This document shows positions 35,717-45,778 of a stretch of DNA of 64,000 nt, one piece after another. The stretch is taken from the NCBI RefSeq assembly GCF_900106675.1, contig NZ_FNOB01000010.1, positions 62,001-126,000 on the forward strand. Reading direction: 5' to 3'. Numbering within the stretch: the first letter of the stretch is position 1; each line of letters starts with the position of its first letter. This stretch comes from Allgaiera indica (GTDB lineage Bacteria > Pseudomonadota > Alphaproteobacteria > Rhodobacterales > Rhodobacteraceae). The notes under the pieces are model-generated. The model had not been told where the DNA came from, did not search any database, and saw only the letters and a program-made list of their open reading frames with translations. The position numbers and the translations under genes were made by a program.

Positions 35717-37996
35717 ATGGACGAGCACAGGCAGGACGGCGCGCGCCAGGCGGCGCTCGATTACCACGAATTCCCGAAACCCGGTAAGCTGGAGGTCCGC
35801 GCGACCAAACCGCTGGCGAACGGCCGCGACCTGAGCCGCGCCTATTCCCCCGGCGTGGCCGAGGCCTGCCTGGAAATCAAGGCCGATCCCGCGACGGCCA
35901 GCCGCTATACCGCGCGCGGCAATCTGGTGGGCGTCGTCTCGAACGGCTCGGCCGTGCTGGGCCTTGGCAACATCGGCGCGCTGGCGGCCAAGCCGGTGAT
36001 GGAAGGCAAGGCCGTTCTGTTCAAGAAATTCGCCAATATCGACTGTTTCGACATCGAGTTGAATGAGAAGGACCCCGAGAAGCTGGCCGAACTGGTCTGC
36101 GCGCTGGAGCCCACCTTCGGCGCGATCAACCTTGAGGACATCAAGGCGCCCGATTGCTTCATCGTGGAAAAGATCTGTCGCGAACGGATGAACATCCCGG
36201 TCTTCCATGACGATCAGCATGGCACCGCGATCGTGGTTGGCGCCGCCGCCACCAACGCGCTGCGCGTCGCGGGCAAGGCGTTCGAGGATATCAAGGTCGT
36301 CTCGACCGGCGGCGGCGCGGCCGGCATCGCCTGCCTGAACATGCTGCTCAAGCTGGGTGTGAAGCGCGAAAACGTCTGGCTGTGCGATATCGCGGGCCTG
36401 GTCTACGAGGGCCGCACCGAAGAGATGACACCCCAGAAGGCGGCCTACGCCCAGCCCACCGACAAGCGCCGGTTGGACGAGGTGATCGACGGCGCCGATC
36501 TGTTCCTGGGCCTGTCGGGGCCGAACGTGCTGACGCCCGAGATGGTCAAGCGCATGGCCGCGCGGCCGATCATCTTCGCGCTGGCCAACCCGATGCCTGA
36601 GATCATGCCCGATGCCGCGCGCATTGCGGCGCCGGACGCCATCATCGCCACCGGCCGGTCTGATTATCCCAACCAGGTCAACAACGTGCTATGCTTCCCG
36701 TTCATCTTTCGGGGCGCACTGGACGTGGGCGCGACCACGATCAACGACGAAATGCAGATCGCCTGCATCGAAGGCCTCGCGGCGCTGGCCCGCGCCACCA
36801 CCAGCGCCGAGGCCGCCGCCGCCTATCAGGGCGAGGCGATGAGCTTCGGCGCCGATTACCTGATTCCGAAACCTTTTGACCCGCGCCTGATGGGCGTGGT
36901 GGCCACCGCGGTCGCGAAGGCGGCGATGGAATCTGGCGTCGCCAGCCGCCCGCTTGAGGATATATCGGCCTATCACCGGCGGCTGGATGGGTCGGTGTTC
37001 CGCTCGACCCTGCTGATGCGGCCGGTGTTCGAGGCCGCCCGCACCGCCAACCGCAAGATCGTCTTCGCCGAGGGAGAGGACGAGCGCGTGCTGCGCGCCG
37101 CCGCCGCGATGCTGGAGGAAACCACCGAGGTGCCGATCCTGATCGGCCGCCCCGAGGTCGTGGCGATGCGCTGCGAGCGGGCCGGCCTGCCGATCCGGCC
37201 CGGCAAGCACTTCGAGATCGTCAACCCGGAAAACGACCCGCGGTATCGCGATTACTGGGGCACCTATCACGACCTGATGGCGCGCCGCGGCGTCACGCCG
37301 GACATCGCCCGAGCGGTTCTGCGCACCAACACCACGGCGATCGGCGCCGTCATGGTCCACCGTGGCGAGGCCGACAGCCTGATCTGCGGCACCTTCGGGC
37401 AATATCTGTGGCATCTGAACTATATCCGTCAGGTGCTGGCCCGCGACGGGCTGCATCCGGTCGGCGCGCTCAGCCTGATGATCCTGGAAGACGGGCCGCT
37501 GTTCATCGCCGATACCCATGTGAACCAGGAACCCACGCCCGACCAGATCATGGAAACCGTGATCGGCGCCGCCCGCCATGTCCGCCGCTTCGGCATTGCG
37601 CCGAAGGTCGCGCTGTGTTCGCATTCCCAGTTCGGCAATCTCGAAGGCATCTCGGGCGAGAAGATGCGCGCCGCGATGGAGATGCTCGACGATCGTGAAC
37701 CCGATTTCGCCTATGAGGGCGAGATGCATATCGACGCCGCGCTCGACCAGGCGGTGCGTGAACGCATCTTTCCCTCGGCCCGCTTCGAGGGCGCCGCGAA
37801 TGTGCTGGTGTTCTCGAATTCCGACGCTGCCTCGGGGGTGCGCAACATCCTGAAAATGAAGGCCGGCGGGCTGGAAGTGGGGCCGATCCTGATGGGCATG
37901 GGCAACCGCGCTCATATCGTCACGCCGTCGATCACCACGCGCGGCCTTCTGAACATGGCCGCGCTGGCCGGCACGCCGGTGGCCCATTACGGCTAA
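35717..37996 (+). CDS. maeB: NADP-dependent malic enzyme (malic enzyme-phosphotransacetylase fusion)
   Basis: A 759-residue MaeB-type protein. The N-terminal malic enzyme domain (about 1-420) shows [40 protein letters not shown] and the dinucleotide segment [15 protein letters not shown]. The C-terminal 330 residues resemble phosphotransacetylase but act as a regulatory, acetyl-CoA-sensing region in characterised homologues. It decarboxylates malate to pyruvate with NADPH production. The GGGAGG ribosome site selects the start at 35717. It supports growth on C2/C3 acids along with the next gene, prpE. Confidence 0.95.
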   Translation: MDEHRQDGARQAALDYHEFPKPGKLEVRATKPLANGRDLSRAYSPGVAEACLEIKADPATASRYTARGNLVGVVSNGSAVLGLGNIGALAAKPVMEGKAVLFKKFANIDCFDIELNEKDPEKLAELVCALEPTFGAINLEDIKAPDCFIVEKICRERMNIPVFHDDQHGTAIVVGAAATNALRVAGKAFEDIKVVSTGGGAAGIACLNMLLKLGVKRENVWLCDIAGLVYEGRTEEMTPQKAAYAQPTDKRRLDEVIDGADLFLGLSGPNVLTPEMVKRMAARPIIFALANPMPEIMPDAARIAAPDAIIATGRSDYPNQVNNVLCFPFIFRGALDVGATTINDEMQIACIEGLAALARATTSAEAAAAYQGEAMSFGADYLIPKPFDPRLMGVVATAVAKAAMESGVASRPLEDISAYHRRLDGSVFRSTLLMRPVFEAARTANRKIVFAEGEDERVLRAAAAMLEETTEVPILIGRPEVVAMRCERAGLPIRPGKHFEIVNPENDPRYRDYWGTYHDLMARRGVTPDIARAVLRTNTTAIGAVMVHRGEADSLICGTFGQYLWHLNYIRQVLARDGLHPVGALSLMILEDGPLFIADTHVNQEPTPDQIMETVIGAARHVRRFGIAPKVALCSHSQFGNLEGISGEKMRAAMEMLDDREPDFAYEGEMHIDAALDQAVRERIFPSARFEGAANVLVFSNSDAASGVRNILKMKAGGLEVGPILMGMGNRAHIVTPSITTRGLLNMAALAGTPVAHYG

Positions 37997-38031
37997 AGCA
38001 CGAAGGACCGGGCGGAGGCCGCGGATCCGGT

Positions 38032-38045
38032 GGGTTTGCAAACCC
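38032..38045. promoter_or_regulatory. GGGTTTGCAAACCC palindrome (ScfR/PccR-like box)
   Basis: Perfect 14-bp palindrome with a TTTGCAAA core, 36 bases after the maeB stop and upstream of prpE. As I recall, TTTGCAAA repeats are the reported target of PccR, the ScfR-family regulator of propionyl-CoA assimilation in Rhodobacter sphaeroides. Here it lies in the right place, but the reported double-box spacing of four bases is not reproduced. Confidence 0.45.
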
Positions 38046-38075
38046 CCGGCTTCAGCCTCCGCTGTCTGTACAAGC

Positions 38076-38131
38076 GACAAGAATTTGCAAATCCTCGCAG
38101 CAATGCGCTGCGAAGATCTGCAAAATTCTTC
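38076..38131. promoter_or_regulatory. Long imperfect inverted repeat with TTTGCAAA-like boxes upstream of prpE
   Basis: The arms around 38076-38102 and 38108-38131 are nearly complementary (AAGAATTTGCAAATCCTCGC against its partner, with one indel and two G-U-compatible changes). TTTGCAAA occurs at 38084-38091 and TCTGCAAA at 38117-38124. This may be an operator pair or a 5'-leader hairpin. A second stem, GCGCAAG / CTTGCGC, follows at 38134-38140 and 38161-38167. Confidence 0.5.
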
Positions 38132-38289
38132 GTGCGCAAGCCCCGGCGGGTCGCAAGAAACTTGCGCGCCCCCGCCGCCCTTCCTAACACGGTTGCAGCC
38201 CGACCGGGACGGTGCCGCGTGTGCGCTGCCGCGAGATCCCCCTGTCGGCCACCGGAGGAGAGCGCCCCGCGGGGCGGGAGGAGGCAGAG

Positions 38290-40179
38290 ATGAGTTACAA
38301 CGACGTCTATGCGCGCTGGAAGGCCGACCCAGAGGCCTTCTGGATGGAACAGGCCGAGGCGATCGACTGGGTAAGAAAGCCCTCCAAGGCGCTCTGGGAC
38401 GAGAACGCCCCGATCTATGAATGGTTCAAGGACGGCCTGATCAATGCCTGCTGGAATGCGGTCGATCGCCATGTCGCCGCCGGGCGCGGGCCGCAATATG
38501 CGATCGTCTACGACAGCCCGATCACCGGCCGCACCCACAAGATCACCTATTCCGAGCTGCGCAACCGGGTGGCCACGCTGGCCGGCGCGCTGCGCGCCAA
38601 GGGCGTGGAGAAGGGCGACCGGGTGGTGATCTACATGCCGATGGTGCCCGAGGCGGTCGAGGCGATGCTGGCCTGCGCGCGGCTTGGCGCGATCCATTCG
38701 GTGGTGTTCGGCGGGTTTGCCGCGAACGAATTGGCGGTACGGATCGACGACGCCAAGCCCAAGGCGATCCTGGCGGCGTCTTGCGGGATCGAGCCGGGGC
38801 GCGTGGTGCATTACAAGCCGCTTCTCGACGCGGCGATCGAACAGGCCAGCCACAAGCCCGACTTCTGCGTCATCCTGCAGCGCGAAGAGGAAGTCGCGAA
38901 ACTGATCGAGGGCCGCGATTTCGGCTGGCACAGCTTCCAGTACGGCGCGGCGCCCGCGGAATGCGTGCCGGTCGAGGGCGATCATCCGGCCTATATCCTC
39001 TATACGTCGGGGACAACGGGCCAGCCCAAGGGCGTGGTGCGCCCCACCGCGGGCCATCTGGTGGCGCTGAACTGGACCATGAAGAACATCTTCAACGTCG
39101 ACCCGGGAGAGGTGTTCTGGGCCGCCTCGGATGTGGGCTGGGTGGTAGGTCACAGCTATATCTGCTACGGGCCGCTGGTGCACGGCAACACCTCGGTCCT
39201 GTTCGAGGGCAAGCCCGTGGGCACCCCCGACGCGGGCACCTTCTGGCGGGTGATCCAGGACCACAAGGTCGCCAGCTTCTTCACCGCCCCCACGGCGTTC
39301 CGCGCCATCAAGCGCGAAGACCCCAAGGGCGAGATGGTGAACAGATACGACCTGTCGTCCCTGCGCGCCCTGTTCCTGGCCGGCGAGCGGGCGGATCCCG
39401 ACACGATCGTCTGGGCGCAGGACAAGCTGGGTGTGCCGGTGATCGACCATTGGTGGCAGACCGAAAGCGGATGGCCCATGGTCGCCAACCCGCTGGGGAT
39501 CGAGGAATTGCCGGTCAAGCTGGGGTCCCCCACCGTGCCGATGCCGGGTTATGACGTGCAGATCCTAGACGAGGGCGGACACCCCATGAAGCCGGGCGAA
39601 CTCGGCTCGATCGCGATCAGGCTGCCACTGCCGCCGGGCACGCTGCCGACGCTGTGGAAAGCCGAGGCGCGGTTTCGCAAGGCCTACCTCGAACATTTCC
39701 CCGGCTATTACGAGACCGGCGACGCGGGCTATATCGACGAGGACGGATATCTCTACATCATGGCGCGCACCGACGATGTGATCAATGTGGCCGGACACCG
39801 CCTGTCGACCGGCGCGATGGAAGAGGTGCTGGCGAGCCACCAGGATGTGGCCGAATGCGCGGTGATCGGCGTGGCGGACGAGTTGAAGGGCCAATTGCCG
39901 CTTGGGTTTCTGTGCCTCAACAAGGGGACCAACCGGCCCTCGGACGAGATCGTCACGGAATGCGTGGGTCTGGTGCGCGAAAAGATCGGCCCGGTGGCGG
40001 CCTTCAAGCTGGCCTGTGTGGTCGACCGGCTGCCCAAGACGCGGTCGGGCAAGATCCTGCGCGCGACGATGGTGAAGGTCGCCGATTCCCAGCCCTTCAA
40101 GGTGCCAGCGACGATCGACGACCCGGCGATCCTGGATGAAATCCGGGCGGCATTGCGGGGCTTGGGCTACGCGCGATAG
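38290..40179 (+). CDS. prpE: Propionyl-CoA synthetase (propionate-CoA ligase)
   Basis: A 629-residue acetyl/propionyl-CoA synthetase-type enzyme. The propionyl-specific pattern is clear in LYTSGTTGQPKGVVRPTAGHLVALNWTMKNIF and VFWAASDVGWVVGHSYICYGPLVHG. The C-terminal acylation Lys is in PKTRSGKILRATMVKVAD. It activates propionate to propionyl-CoA via an adenylate. The start at 38290 follows a GGGAGGAGG ribosome site. It is a single-gene unit after maeB, behind the TTTGCAAA-rich leader. No prpBCD genes are in the window, so the methylmalonyl-CoA route elsewhere is likely. Confidence 0.94.
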   Translation: MSYNDVYARWKADPEAFWMEQAEAIDWVRKPSKALWDENAPIYEWFKDGLINACWNAVDRHVAAGRGPQYAIVYDSPITGRTHKITYSELRNRVATLAGALRAKGVEKGDRVVIYMPMVPEAVEAMLACARLGAIHSVVFGGFAANELAVRIDDAKPKAILAASCGIEPGRVVHYKPLLDAAIEQASHKPDFCVILQREEEVAKLIEGRDFGWHSFQYGAAPAECVPVEGDHPAYILYTSGTTGQPKGVVRPTAGHLVALNWTMKNIFNVDPGEVFWAASDVGWVVGHSYICYGPLVHGNTSVLFEGKPVGTPDAGTFWRVIQDHKVASFFTAPTAFRAIKREDPKGEMVNRYDLSSLRALFLAGERADPDTIVWAQDKLGVPVIDHWWQTESGWPMVANPLGIEELPVKLGSPTVPMPGYDVQILDEGGHPMKPGELGSIAIRLPLPPGTLPTLWKAEARFRKAYLEHFPGYYETGDAGYIDEDGYLYIMARTDDVINVAGHRLSTGAMEEVLASHQDVAECAVIGVADELKGQLPLGFLCLNKGTNRPSDEIVTECVGLVREKIGPVAAFKLACVVDRLPKTRSGKILRATMVKVADSQPFKVPATIDDPAILDEIRAALRGLGYAR

Positions 40180-40215
40180 TGAACCCTCTGTCCTACAACG
40201 AAGAATTGCTATCGC

Positions 40216-40239
40216 CGGGCGCGAAAATTTGCGCCTGGC
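40216..40239 (+). terminator. Candidate terminator hairpin after prpE
   Basis: CCGGGCGC / GCGCCTGG stem (one G-U pair) with loop GAAAATTT, 36 bases after the prpE stop. No T-run follows, so termination is only suggested. Confidence 0.4.
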
Positions 40240-40365
40240 CTCGCGTACTACCTGTCTTTCCAGCCATGTTGGCGGATCACGGCGCTTGGAATAGTCTGCT
40301 GACAACTGCAACCAAGAAGCGTCCGTTCGGGCCCCGCGAGGGCCAGACCCGACCCGATCCGCACC

Positions 40366-40758
40366 ATGACCCAAACAATAACGGTTCCCGAACACCCCGC
40401 CGCCACGGCGGGCCTCTCTCCCGCCCTGCCGGGCCATGATCTGGGCGCAGCGATATCGGAAGACTTCGGTGGCCCGCGCCTTGCCGCACAGAGAAGGCCC
40501 CCCCCTCCGGCGCGGAAGCCATTGGGGCGGCTGAGCCATGGGACCGGCATCGCGGCCCAAGACGACACCGTCCAGTTGCAGCGCGGGCAATGCGCCAATT
40601 CTGGTGGTGCCAGACGAGCAGCGGCTCGCGCGCTGAATGCGGCGGCCCGTCGCGGCAAAGCCGGGCCTTTGGCCCGACAGGACCTGAAAGCGCTGCGCAT
40701 TCTCGACGACCCGTTTCACCCGATTGCGCGGCCATCGCCGCCAGAGGCCTGCCCATGA
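40366..40758 (+). CDS. Possible small basic protein upstream of NtrC-type regulator
   Basis: An open frame of 130 residues starting MTQTITVPEHPAATAG. Its TGA overlaps the ATG of the next gene (ATGA, 40755-40758), which favours a real coupled gene. Against it: many Arg/Pro/Ala residues, several rare codons (ATA, AGA, AGG), mixed third-position G/C and no clear ribosome site. No domain recognised. A degenerate gene or a non-coding leader are alternatives. The 40180-40365 part of this gap shows only the prpE hairpin. Confidence 0.3.
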   Translation: MTQTITVPEHPAATAGLSPALPGHDLGAAISEDFGGPRLAAQRRPPPPARKPLGRLSHGTGIAAQDDTVQLQRGQCANSGGARRAAARALNAAARRGKAGPLARQDLKALRILDDPFHPIARPSPPEACP

Positions 40759-42146
40759 CCGACCCGGCCCCCTTCCTTCTGATCGAGGACGCGCCCTCGC
40801 TGCAGCAATTGTACCAAACGATCCTGACGCTCGAAGGCCATCAGGTCCACGGCGCGGTGACGGCGGCCGACGGATGGGAAGCCTTTCGCACCACCCGCCA
40901 TCCTGTCGCATTGCTTGACCTGATGCTGCCCGATCGCGACGGGCTGGATCTGATGGCCGACATGCTGGCGCTTGCGCCCGAGACGCGGGTGATCGTGATC
41001 ACCGCCAATGGCTCGATCAACAAGGCGGTCGAGGCGATGCGCGCGGGGGCCCATGAATTCCTGGTCAAACCCTTCGACGACAAGCGCCTGCTCGCGGCGG
41101 TCGAAAATGCGCGCCGCGCCGCGCCCAATCTCACGCGCCTGCCCCCCGCACAGGTCGGGCCGACCGGCGAGCTGATCGGAGAGTCGGCGGTGATGGAGCG
41201 CGTCTACGCCACCATCCGCTCGGTCGCGCCCTCTACCGCCACCGCCTTCATCACCGGCGAAAGCGGCACCGGCAAGGAACTTTGCGCGCAGGCGATCCAC
41301 GATCTGTCGGGCCGCGCGGGCGGCCCCTTCATCGCGCTCAACTGCGGTGCGATCCCCCAGGATCTGCTGGAATCCGAAGTCTTCGGCCATCTGAAGGGCT
41401 CGTTCACCGGCGCCATCGCGGACAAGCCCGGCGCGGCCGCTGCGGCCGACGGTGGCACCCTCTTCCTGGACGAGATCTGCGAGATGGACCTGGCGCTGCA
41501 GGCCAAGATGTTGCGCTTTCTACAGACTTCGACGGTCCAGCCGGTGGGCGCCACCCGGCCGCGCAAGGTCGACGTACGCATCCTGTGCGCCACCAATCGC
41601 GACCCCCAGACCGAAGTCCGTGCCGGCCGCTTTCGCGAGGACCTGTATTATCGCCTGCATGTGGTACCGATCCACATGCCGCCACTGCGCACACGCGGCG
41701 AGGACGTCATCACCATCGCCGAAACCATCCTTGCCCGCCTCAACGCCGAAGAGGGCCGCAACTTTGCCGCGCTCGCGCCGGGGGTTCGGGATCGCTTCCG
41801 CGCCCATCCCTGGCCGGGCAATGTGCGCCAGCTGATCAACACGTTGCGCAACGTCGTGGTGCTGAACGACGGTCCCGTGGTGACCGAGGCCATGCTGCCA
41901 CCCGATCTGATCGCCGAGGCCAGCCCAACCTCCGATGCCGGCCCGGCTGCGCGCACGGCGGCGGCGCTGCACAGCGAGGATCTGATCGGTCGCCCCCTGG
42001 CCGAGATCGAGCAGATCGTGATCGAGGCCACGTTGGCGCGATGCAACGGCTCTGTCCCGCGCGCGTCGCGCAAGCTAGAGGTGTCGCCCTCCACGCTCTA
42101 CCGCAAGCTCGAAAGCTGGCGCCAGCGCCGCGACGCCGCGGAATAG
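40755..42146 (+). CDS. Sigma-54-dependent response regulator, NtrC family
   Basis: A 463-residue three-domain activator. The receiver (1-115) has the acidic pair Glu11/Asp12, phosphoacceptor Asp55 and Lys105. The AAA+ domain (about 138-370) has Walker A GESGTGKE (168-175) and Walker B GTLFLDE (234-240). A Fis-type helix-turn-helix lies at about 420-457 (VPRASRKLEVSPSTLYRKLESW). The sigma-54 contact loop reads GSFTGA (215-220) instead of the consensus GAFTGA. No histidine kinase is adjacent, so it is an orphan regulator. Overall it is LuxO/QseF-like in layout. Targets unknown. Confidence 0.9.
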   Translation: MTDPAPFLLIEDAPSLQQLYQTILTLEGHQVHGAVTAADGWEAFRTTRHPVALLDLMLPDRDGLDLMADMLALAPETRVIVITANGSINKAVEAMRAGAHEFLVKPFDDKRLLAAVENARRAAPNLTRLPPAQVGPTGELIGESAVMERVYATIRSVAPSTATAFITGESGTGKELCAQAIHDLSGRAGGPFIALNCGAIPQDLLESEVFGHLKGSFTGAIADKPGAAAAADGGTLFLDEICEMDLALQAKMLRFLQTSTVQPVGATRPRKVDVRILCATNRDPQTEVRAGRFREDLYYRLHVVPIHMPPLRTRGEDVITIAETILARLNAEEGRNFAALAPGVRDRFRAHPWPGNVRQLINTLRNVVVLNDGPVVTEAMLPPDLIAEASPTSDAGPAARTAAALHSEDLIGRPLAEIEQIVIEATLARCNGSVPRASRKLEVSPSTLYRKLESWRQRRDAAE

Positions 42147-42212
42147 CGGCACGTTCCGGCCCCCGCGCGGGTGTTCGGCCCCGGCGGTGAGATCCGGCGT
42201 GGCAGGCGTAGC

Positions 42213-42974
42213 TTAGGCGAATTGCTCTCGCAGCAGCCGTTCCTCCAGCCCATGCCCCGGATCGAACAGGATCCGGTGGCGCACGGCGGGTTCCGAGCGC
42301 ACCTCGACCACGCGCGCGCCGGACACGCTGCGCCCGTCGCCTTCGGCCATCACGGGGCGCTTTTCCGGCTCCAGCACCTCGAAACGCACCACGGCCCGCT
42401 TGGGCAGGATCGCCCCGCGCCAGCGCCGGGGCCGGTAGGCCGCGACCGCCGTCAGCGCAAGAACTTCGGATCCGATCGGCAGGATCGGCCCATGAGTCGA
42501 ATAATTGTAGGCGGTCGATCCGGCGGGCGTGCTGACAAGCGCACCGTCGCAGATCAGCGGCTCAAGCCGCACCTTGCCGTCGATGCTGATGCGCAGCTTC
42601 GCCGCCTGCGGCCCCGCCCGCAGCAGCGACACCTCGTTGATCGCCAGCAGATCGCGCCGCTGACCCTCGGCGTCGGTCGCCGTCATGCGCAGCGGGTTGA
42701 TCACCTCTTCCTCAGCCGCCTCCAGCCGTTCGATCAAACGCTCCTCGGAGAATTCGTTCATCAGGAAGCCGACGGTGCCGCAATTCATCCCGTAGACCGC
42801 CACGTCGCGGGTTTCGGTCGCATGCAGCGTGTCCAGCATGAAGCCATCCCCCCCCAGGGCGACGATCACCTCGGCCTCTTCGAACGGCACCGCGCCATAG
42901 CGCGAGACCAGGCGCTCGCGGGCCGCCTGCGCCACATCGCTGCGGCTTGCCGTGAATGCGATTTTCCGGCCCAC
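42213..42974 (-). CDS. nadK: NAD kinase
   Basis: A 253-residue enzyme phosphorylating NAD to NADP. The catalytic GGDGFML is at residues 41-47, and the NCGTVGFLMNEFSEE segment and TPAGSTAYNYSTHGPILP follow. The start is GTG at 42974, supported by AGGAGG six bases upstream. Divergent from glyA. Essential core gene. Confidence 0.95.
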   Translation of the reverse strand: MGRKIAFTASRSDVAQAARERLVSRYGAVPFEEAEVIVALGGDGFMLDTLHATETRDVAVYGMNCGTVGFLMNEFSEERLIERLEAAEEEVINPLRMTATDAEGQRRDLLAINEVSLLRAGPQAAKLRISIDGKVRLEPLICDGALVSTPAGSTAYNYSTHGPILPIGSEVLALTAVAAYRPRRWRGAILPKRAVVRFEVLEPEKRPVMAEGDGRSVSGARVVEVRSEPAVRHRILFDPGHGLEERLLREQFA

Positions 42975-43139
42975 ACGCCGCCTCCTCTGCCCTGCGCGCA
43001 GTCTTCACCCGCGCTCGCGCGATTGGCAAGAGCCGCCCGGACGAGAAAAGCCGTCGTTTCCAGCCTTTTTCCCGGGCGACGCATCGGCTAAACAGCCTTT
43101 GACCGCAGCCCCGTCGCAGCCCCCGTCAAGGAGATGGCC

Positions 43140-44438
43140 ATGAATACCCAAGCCCCCCGCGATCCCGGCTTCTTCACCGAAGCGCTCGAATCCCGCGACC
43201 CCGAGATCTTCGGAGCGATCCGCGACGAGCTGGGCCGCCAGCGCGACGAGATCGAACTGATCGCCTCCGAGAACATCGTCTCGGCCGCGGTGCTGGAAGC
43301 GCAGGGTTCGGTGCTGACCAACAAATATGCCGAAGGCTACCCGGGCAAGCGCTACTATGGCGGCTGCCAATTCGTCGACGTGGCCGAGACCCTGGCGATC
43401 GAGCGCGCGAAGCAGCTTTTCGGCTGTGAATTCGCGAATGTTCAGCCCAATTCGGGCAGCCAGATGAACCAGGCGGTGTTCCTGGCGTTGCTGAAGCCCG
43501 GCGATACCTTCATGGGGCTCGATCTGAACTCGGGCGGGCACCTGACGCATGGCTCGCCGGTGAACATGTCGGGCAAATGGTTCAACGTGGTCTCCTACGG
43601 GGTGCGCGCGCAGGATCAGCAGCTTGACCTGGAAGAGATCCGCGCGAAGGCGCTGGAGACGAAGCCCAAGCTGATCCTCGCCGGCGGCACCGCCTATTCC
43701 CGCGTCTGGGATTGGGCCGCGTTCCGGGCGATCGCCGACGAGGTGGGCGCCTATCTGATGGTCGACATGGCCCATATCGCGGGGCTGGTGGCGGGTGGCC
43801 AGCATCCCTCGCCGCTGCCGCATGCCCATGTCGTGACCAGCACCACGCACAAAAGCCTGCGCGGCCCGCGCGGCGGGATGATCCTGACAAACGACGCCGA
43901 CATCGCGAAGAAGGTGAACTCGGCCGTCTTCCCCGGCCTTCAGGGCGGCCCCTTGATGCATGTGATCGCCGCCAAGGCCGTGGCCTTCGGTGAGGCGCTG
44001 CGCCCCGAGTTCAAGTCCTATGCCGCGCAAGTGGTGGCCAACGCCCGCGCGATGGCCGATCAGCTGATGAAGGGCGGCATCGACATCGTCTCGGGCGGAA
44101 CCGACAATCACCTGATGCTGGCCGACCTGCGGCCGAAGAAGGTAACCGGCAAGGCCGCCGAGGCCGCGCTTGGGCGCGCGCATATCACCTGCAACAAGAA
44201 TGGCGTGCCCTTCGACCCCGAAAAGCCCTTCGTCACCTCGGGGATCCGGCTGGGCACGCCCGCCGGCACCACCCGCGGCTTCGCCGAGCCGGAATTCCGC
44301 CAGATCGCGGACTGGATCGTCGAGGTGGTCGACGGGCTGGCCGCCAACGGCGAAGACGGCAATGCCGAGGTTGAAACCAAGGTGCGCGCCGAAGCGGCGA
44401 CGCTTTGCGCCCGTTTCCCCCTTTATCCCAAGCTCTAG
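43140..44438 (+). CDS. glyA: Serine hydroxymethyltransferase
   Basis: A 432-residue PLP enzyme converting serine and tetrahydrofolate to glycine and methylene-THF. The PLP lysine lies in [18 protein letters not shown], and [19 protein letters not shown] and [14 protein letters not shown] are family signatures. Two ATGs six bases apart exist (43134 and 43140). The ribosome site AAGGAG ends at 43133, so 43140 has the correct spacing and is chosen. Confidence 0.95.
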   Translation: MNTQAPRDPGFFTEALESRDPEIFGAIRDELGRQRDEIELIASENIVSAAVLEAQGSVLTNKYAEGYPGKRYYGGCQFVDVAETLAIERAKQLFGCEFANVQPNSGSQMNQAVFLALLKPGDTFMGLDLNSGGHLTHGSPVNMSGKWFNVVSYGVRAQDQQLDLEEIRAKALETKPKLILAGGTAYSRVWDWAAFRAIADEVGAYLMVDMAHIAGLVAGGQHPSPLPHAHVVTSTTHKSLRGPRGGMILTNDADIAKKVNSAVFPGLQGGPLMHVIAAKAVAFGEALRPEFKSYAAQVVANARAMADQLMKGGIDIVSGGTDNHLMLADLRPKKVTGKAAEAALGRAHITCNKNGVPFDPEKPFVTSGIRLGTPAGTTRGFAEPEFRQIADWIVEVVDGLAANGEDGNAEVETKVRAEAATLCARFPLYPKL

Positions 44439-44478
44439 CCCCGGGCGTCCGCGATGCCATCCGCCCGGCGGCGGGCGG

Positions 44479-44850
44479 TCAGAGAAAGCCGCGCCAGATC
44501 AGGGTCGCGGTGAACAACGCCGCGACCAGCAGAAGGCTAAGAACCACGCTGGTCGCGATGCCGCGCAGCGCGTCGCGACGGCGTTCGCCGCGCCCCAGGT
44601 GCGACAGATGCCGCGTCAGCGCATCATGGGCCCGTGCCAGGCGCGGCGCATCCAGTCTTGGCAAAAGCTTCGGGTTTCGCGCCCAGTCGGCGGCGTCGGC
44701 CAGCATGGCCGCCTCGCGCCGCAACTTGCGCGGCAACCGACGGCCACCGCGGCGCAGCTTCGCCGGCACGTCCCTGCCCCGCACACGCAGCCGGTCTTCC
44801 ATCAGCGCAGAGACCCGCTCGGCCATCTGCTGAACACTCAGATCACTCAT
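44479..44850 (-). CDS. Conserved-type hypothetical protein with C-terminal membrane anchor
   Basis: A 123-residue tail-anchored protein. The first 95 residues are highly basic and helical (MAERVSALMEDRLRVRGRDVPAKLRRG), followed by a hydrophobic helix at about 100-119 and a short Arg-containing end. A good GGGGG-type ribosome site precedes the ATG. No domain recognised; such proteins are seen beside glyA-type genes in related organisms (recollection). Function unknown. Confidence 0.78.
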   Translation of the reverse strand: MSDLSVQQMAERVSALMEDRLRVRGRDVPAKLRRGGRRLPRKLRREAAMLADAADWARNPKLLPRLDAPRLARAHDALTRHLSHLGRGERRRDALRGIATSVVLSLLLVAALFTATLIWRGFL

Positions 44851-44957
44851 AATCCCGCCCCCTCGCGGCCTCAGTCTAGCCGGTCTTGCCCCCTTCCGGG
44901 AAAGGAAAATGCACGCGACCCATTGCCCTTTACGCCGCTGCGCCTATACCTCCGACC

Positions 44958-45728
44958 ATGCTGACCACGATTCTTCAGGGCGAATCCAGCGCCCGGCCCC
45001 CGCTGCTGATCGCGCACGGCCTGTTCGGTTCGGCCCGCAACTGGGGCGCGATCGCCAAACGGCTGGCCGTGGGGCGGCAGGTGATCTCGGTCGACATGCG
45101 CAATCACGGCACCAGCCCGCGCCGCCCGACTCAGGGCTATGACGGCATGGCGGGCGACCTGGCCGAGGTGATCAACATGCACGGTGGGCGCGCCGATGTG
45201 CTGGGCCATTCGATGGGCGGCAAGGCGGCGATGGTCCTTGCGCTGACCCGGCCCAAGCTGATCGAGCGGCTGATCGTCGCCGATATCGCGCCGGTCGCCT
45301 ACGGCCATAGCCAAAGCGGGCTGATCCGGGCGATGCGGGGGCTGGATCTGGAGGGGCTGACTTCCCGCGTCGAAGCCGACCGGCGCCTTGCCGCGACGGT
45401 CGAAGACCCCGCGACCCGGGCCTTCCTTCTGCAATCGCTCGATCTGCGTCAGGAACCGCCGCGCTGGCGGCTGAACCTCGACGTGCTGGAGACAGAGATG
45501 AGCCGCCTCGTCGGCTGGCCGGGGGTTTCGGGCCAGTTCCCGGGCCGGGCGCTGTTCATCACCGGGTCGGAATCGAGCTATGTCGACGACGACGGTCGAG
45601 CGCAGATCGCCAAATTGTTTCCCTCCGCCGAGTTCCACGAGATCAAGGGCGCGGGCCATTGGCTGCATGCCGAGAAACCACGCGAATTCGAGATCGCCGT
45701 CGCCGCCTTCCTGGAGCGCGGGGGCTGA
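44958..45728 (+). CDS. Alpha/beta hydrolase (YbfF-like esterase)
   Basis: A 256-residue alpha/beta-hydrolase. The nucleophile elbow is GHSMGGK, the oxyanion region LIAHGLFGSARNWG, and the catalytic His lies in GAGHWLHAEKP. It probably hydrolyses short-chain or acyl-CoA esters. The start at 44958 fits the family N-terminus; an upstream in-frame ATG at 44886 would add an unrelated basic leader. It stands alone between two minus-strand genes. Confidence 0.88.
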   Translation: MLTTILQGESSARPPLLIAHGLFGSARNWGAIAKRLAVGRQVISVDMRNHGTSPRRPTQGYDGMAGDLAEVINMHGGRADVLGHSMGGKAAMVLALTRPKLIERLIVADIAPVAYGHSQSGLIRAMRGLDLEGLTSRVEADRRLAATVEDPATRAFLLQSLDLRQEPPRWRLNLDVLETEMSRLVGWPGVSGQFPGRALFITGSESSYVDDDGRAQIAKLFPSAEFHEIKGAGHWLHAEKPREFEIAVAAFLERGG

Positions 45729-45739
45729 AGCCCAAATGT

Positions 45740-45756
45740 GGCCGAGGCCTTCGGCC
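45740..45756. terminator. Hairpin between convergent genes
   Basis: GGCCGA / TCGGCC stem (45740-45745, 45751-45756) with loop GGCCT, just after the hydrolase stop and facing the convergent lipoprotein gene. No T-run. Confidence 0.4.
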
Positions 45757-45778
45757 CGCGACCGTGGGGCCGGCCGGA

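Noticed and set aside
38032-38045. GGGTTTGCAAACCC as a maeB terminator
   Set aside because: A palindrome with no loop and no T-run is unlikely to terminate; an operator fits better.
40277-40756. Minus-strand frame of 159 codons in the gap before the NtrC-type regulator
   Set aside because: No ribosome site, no family pattern and Arg/Gly/Pro-rich composition; the plus-strand frame with ATGA overlap is slightly more likely.
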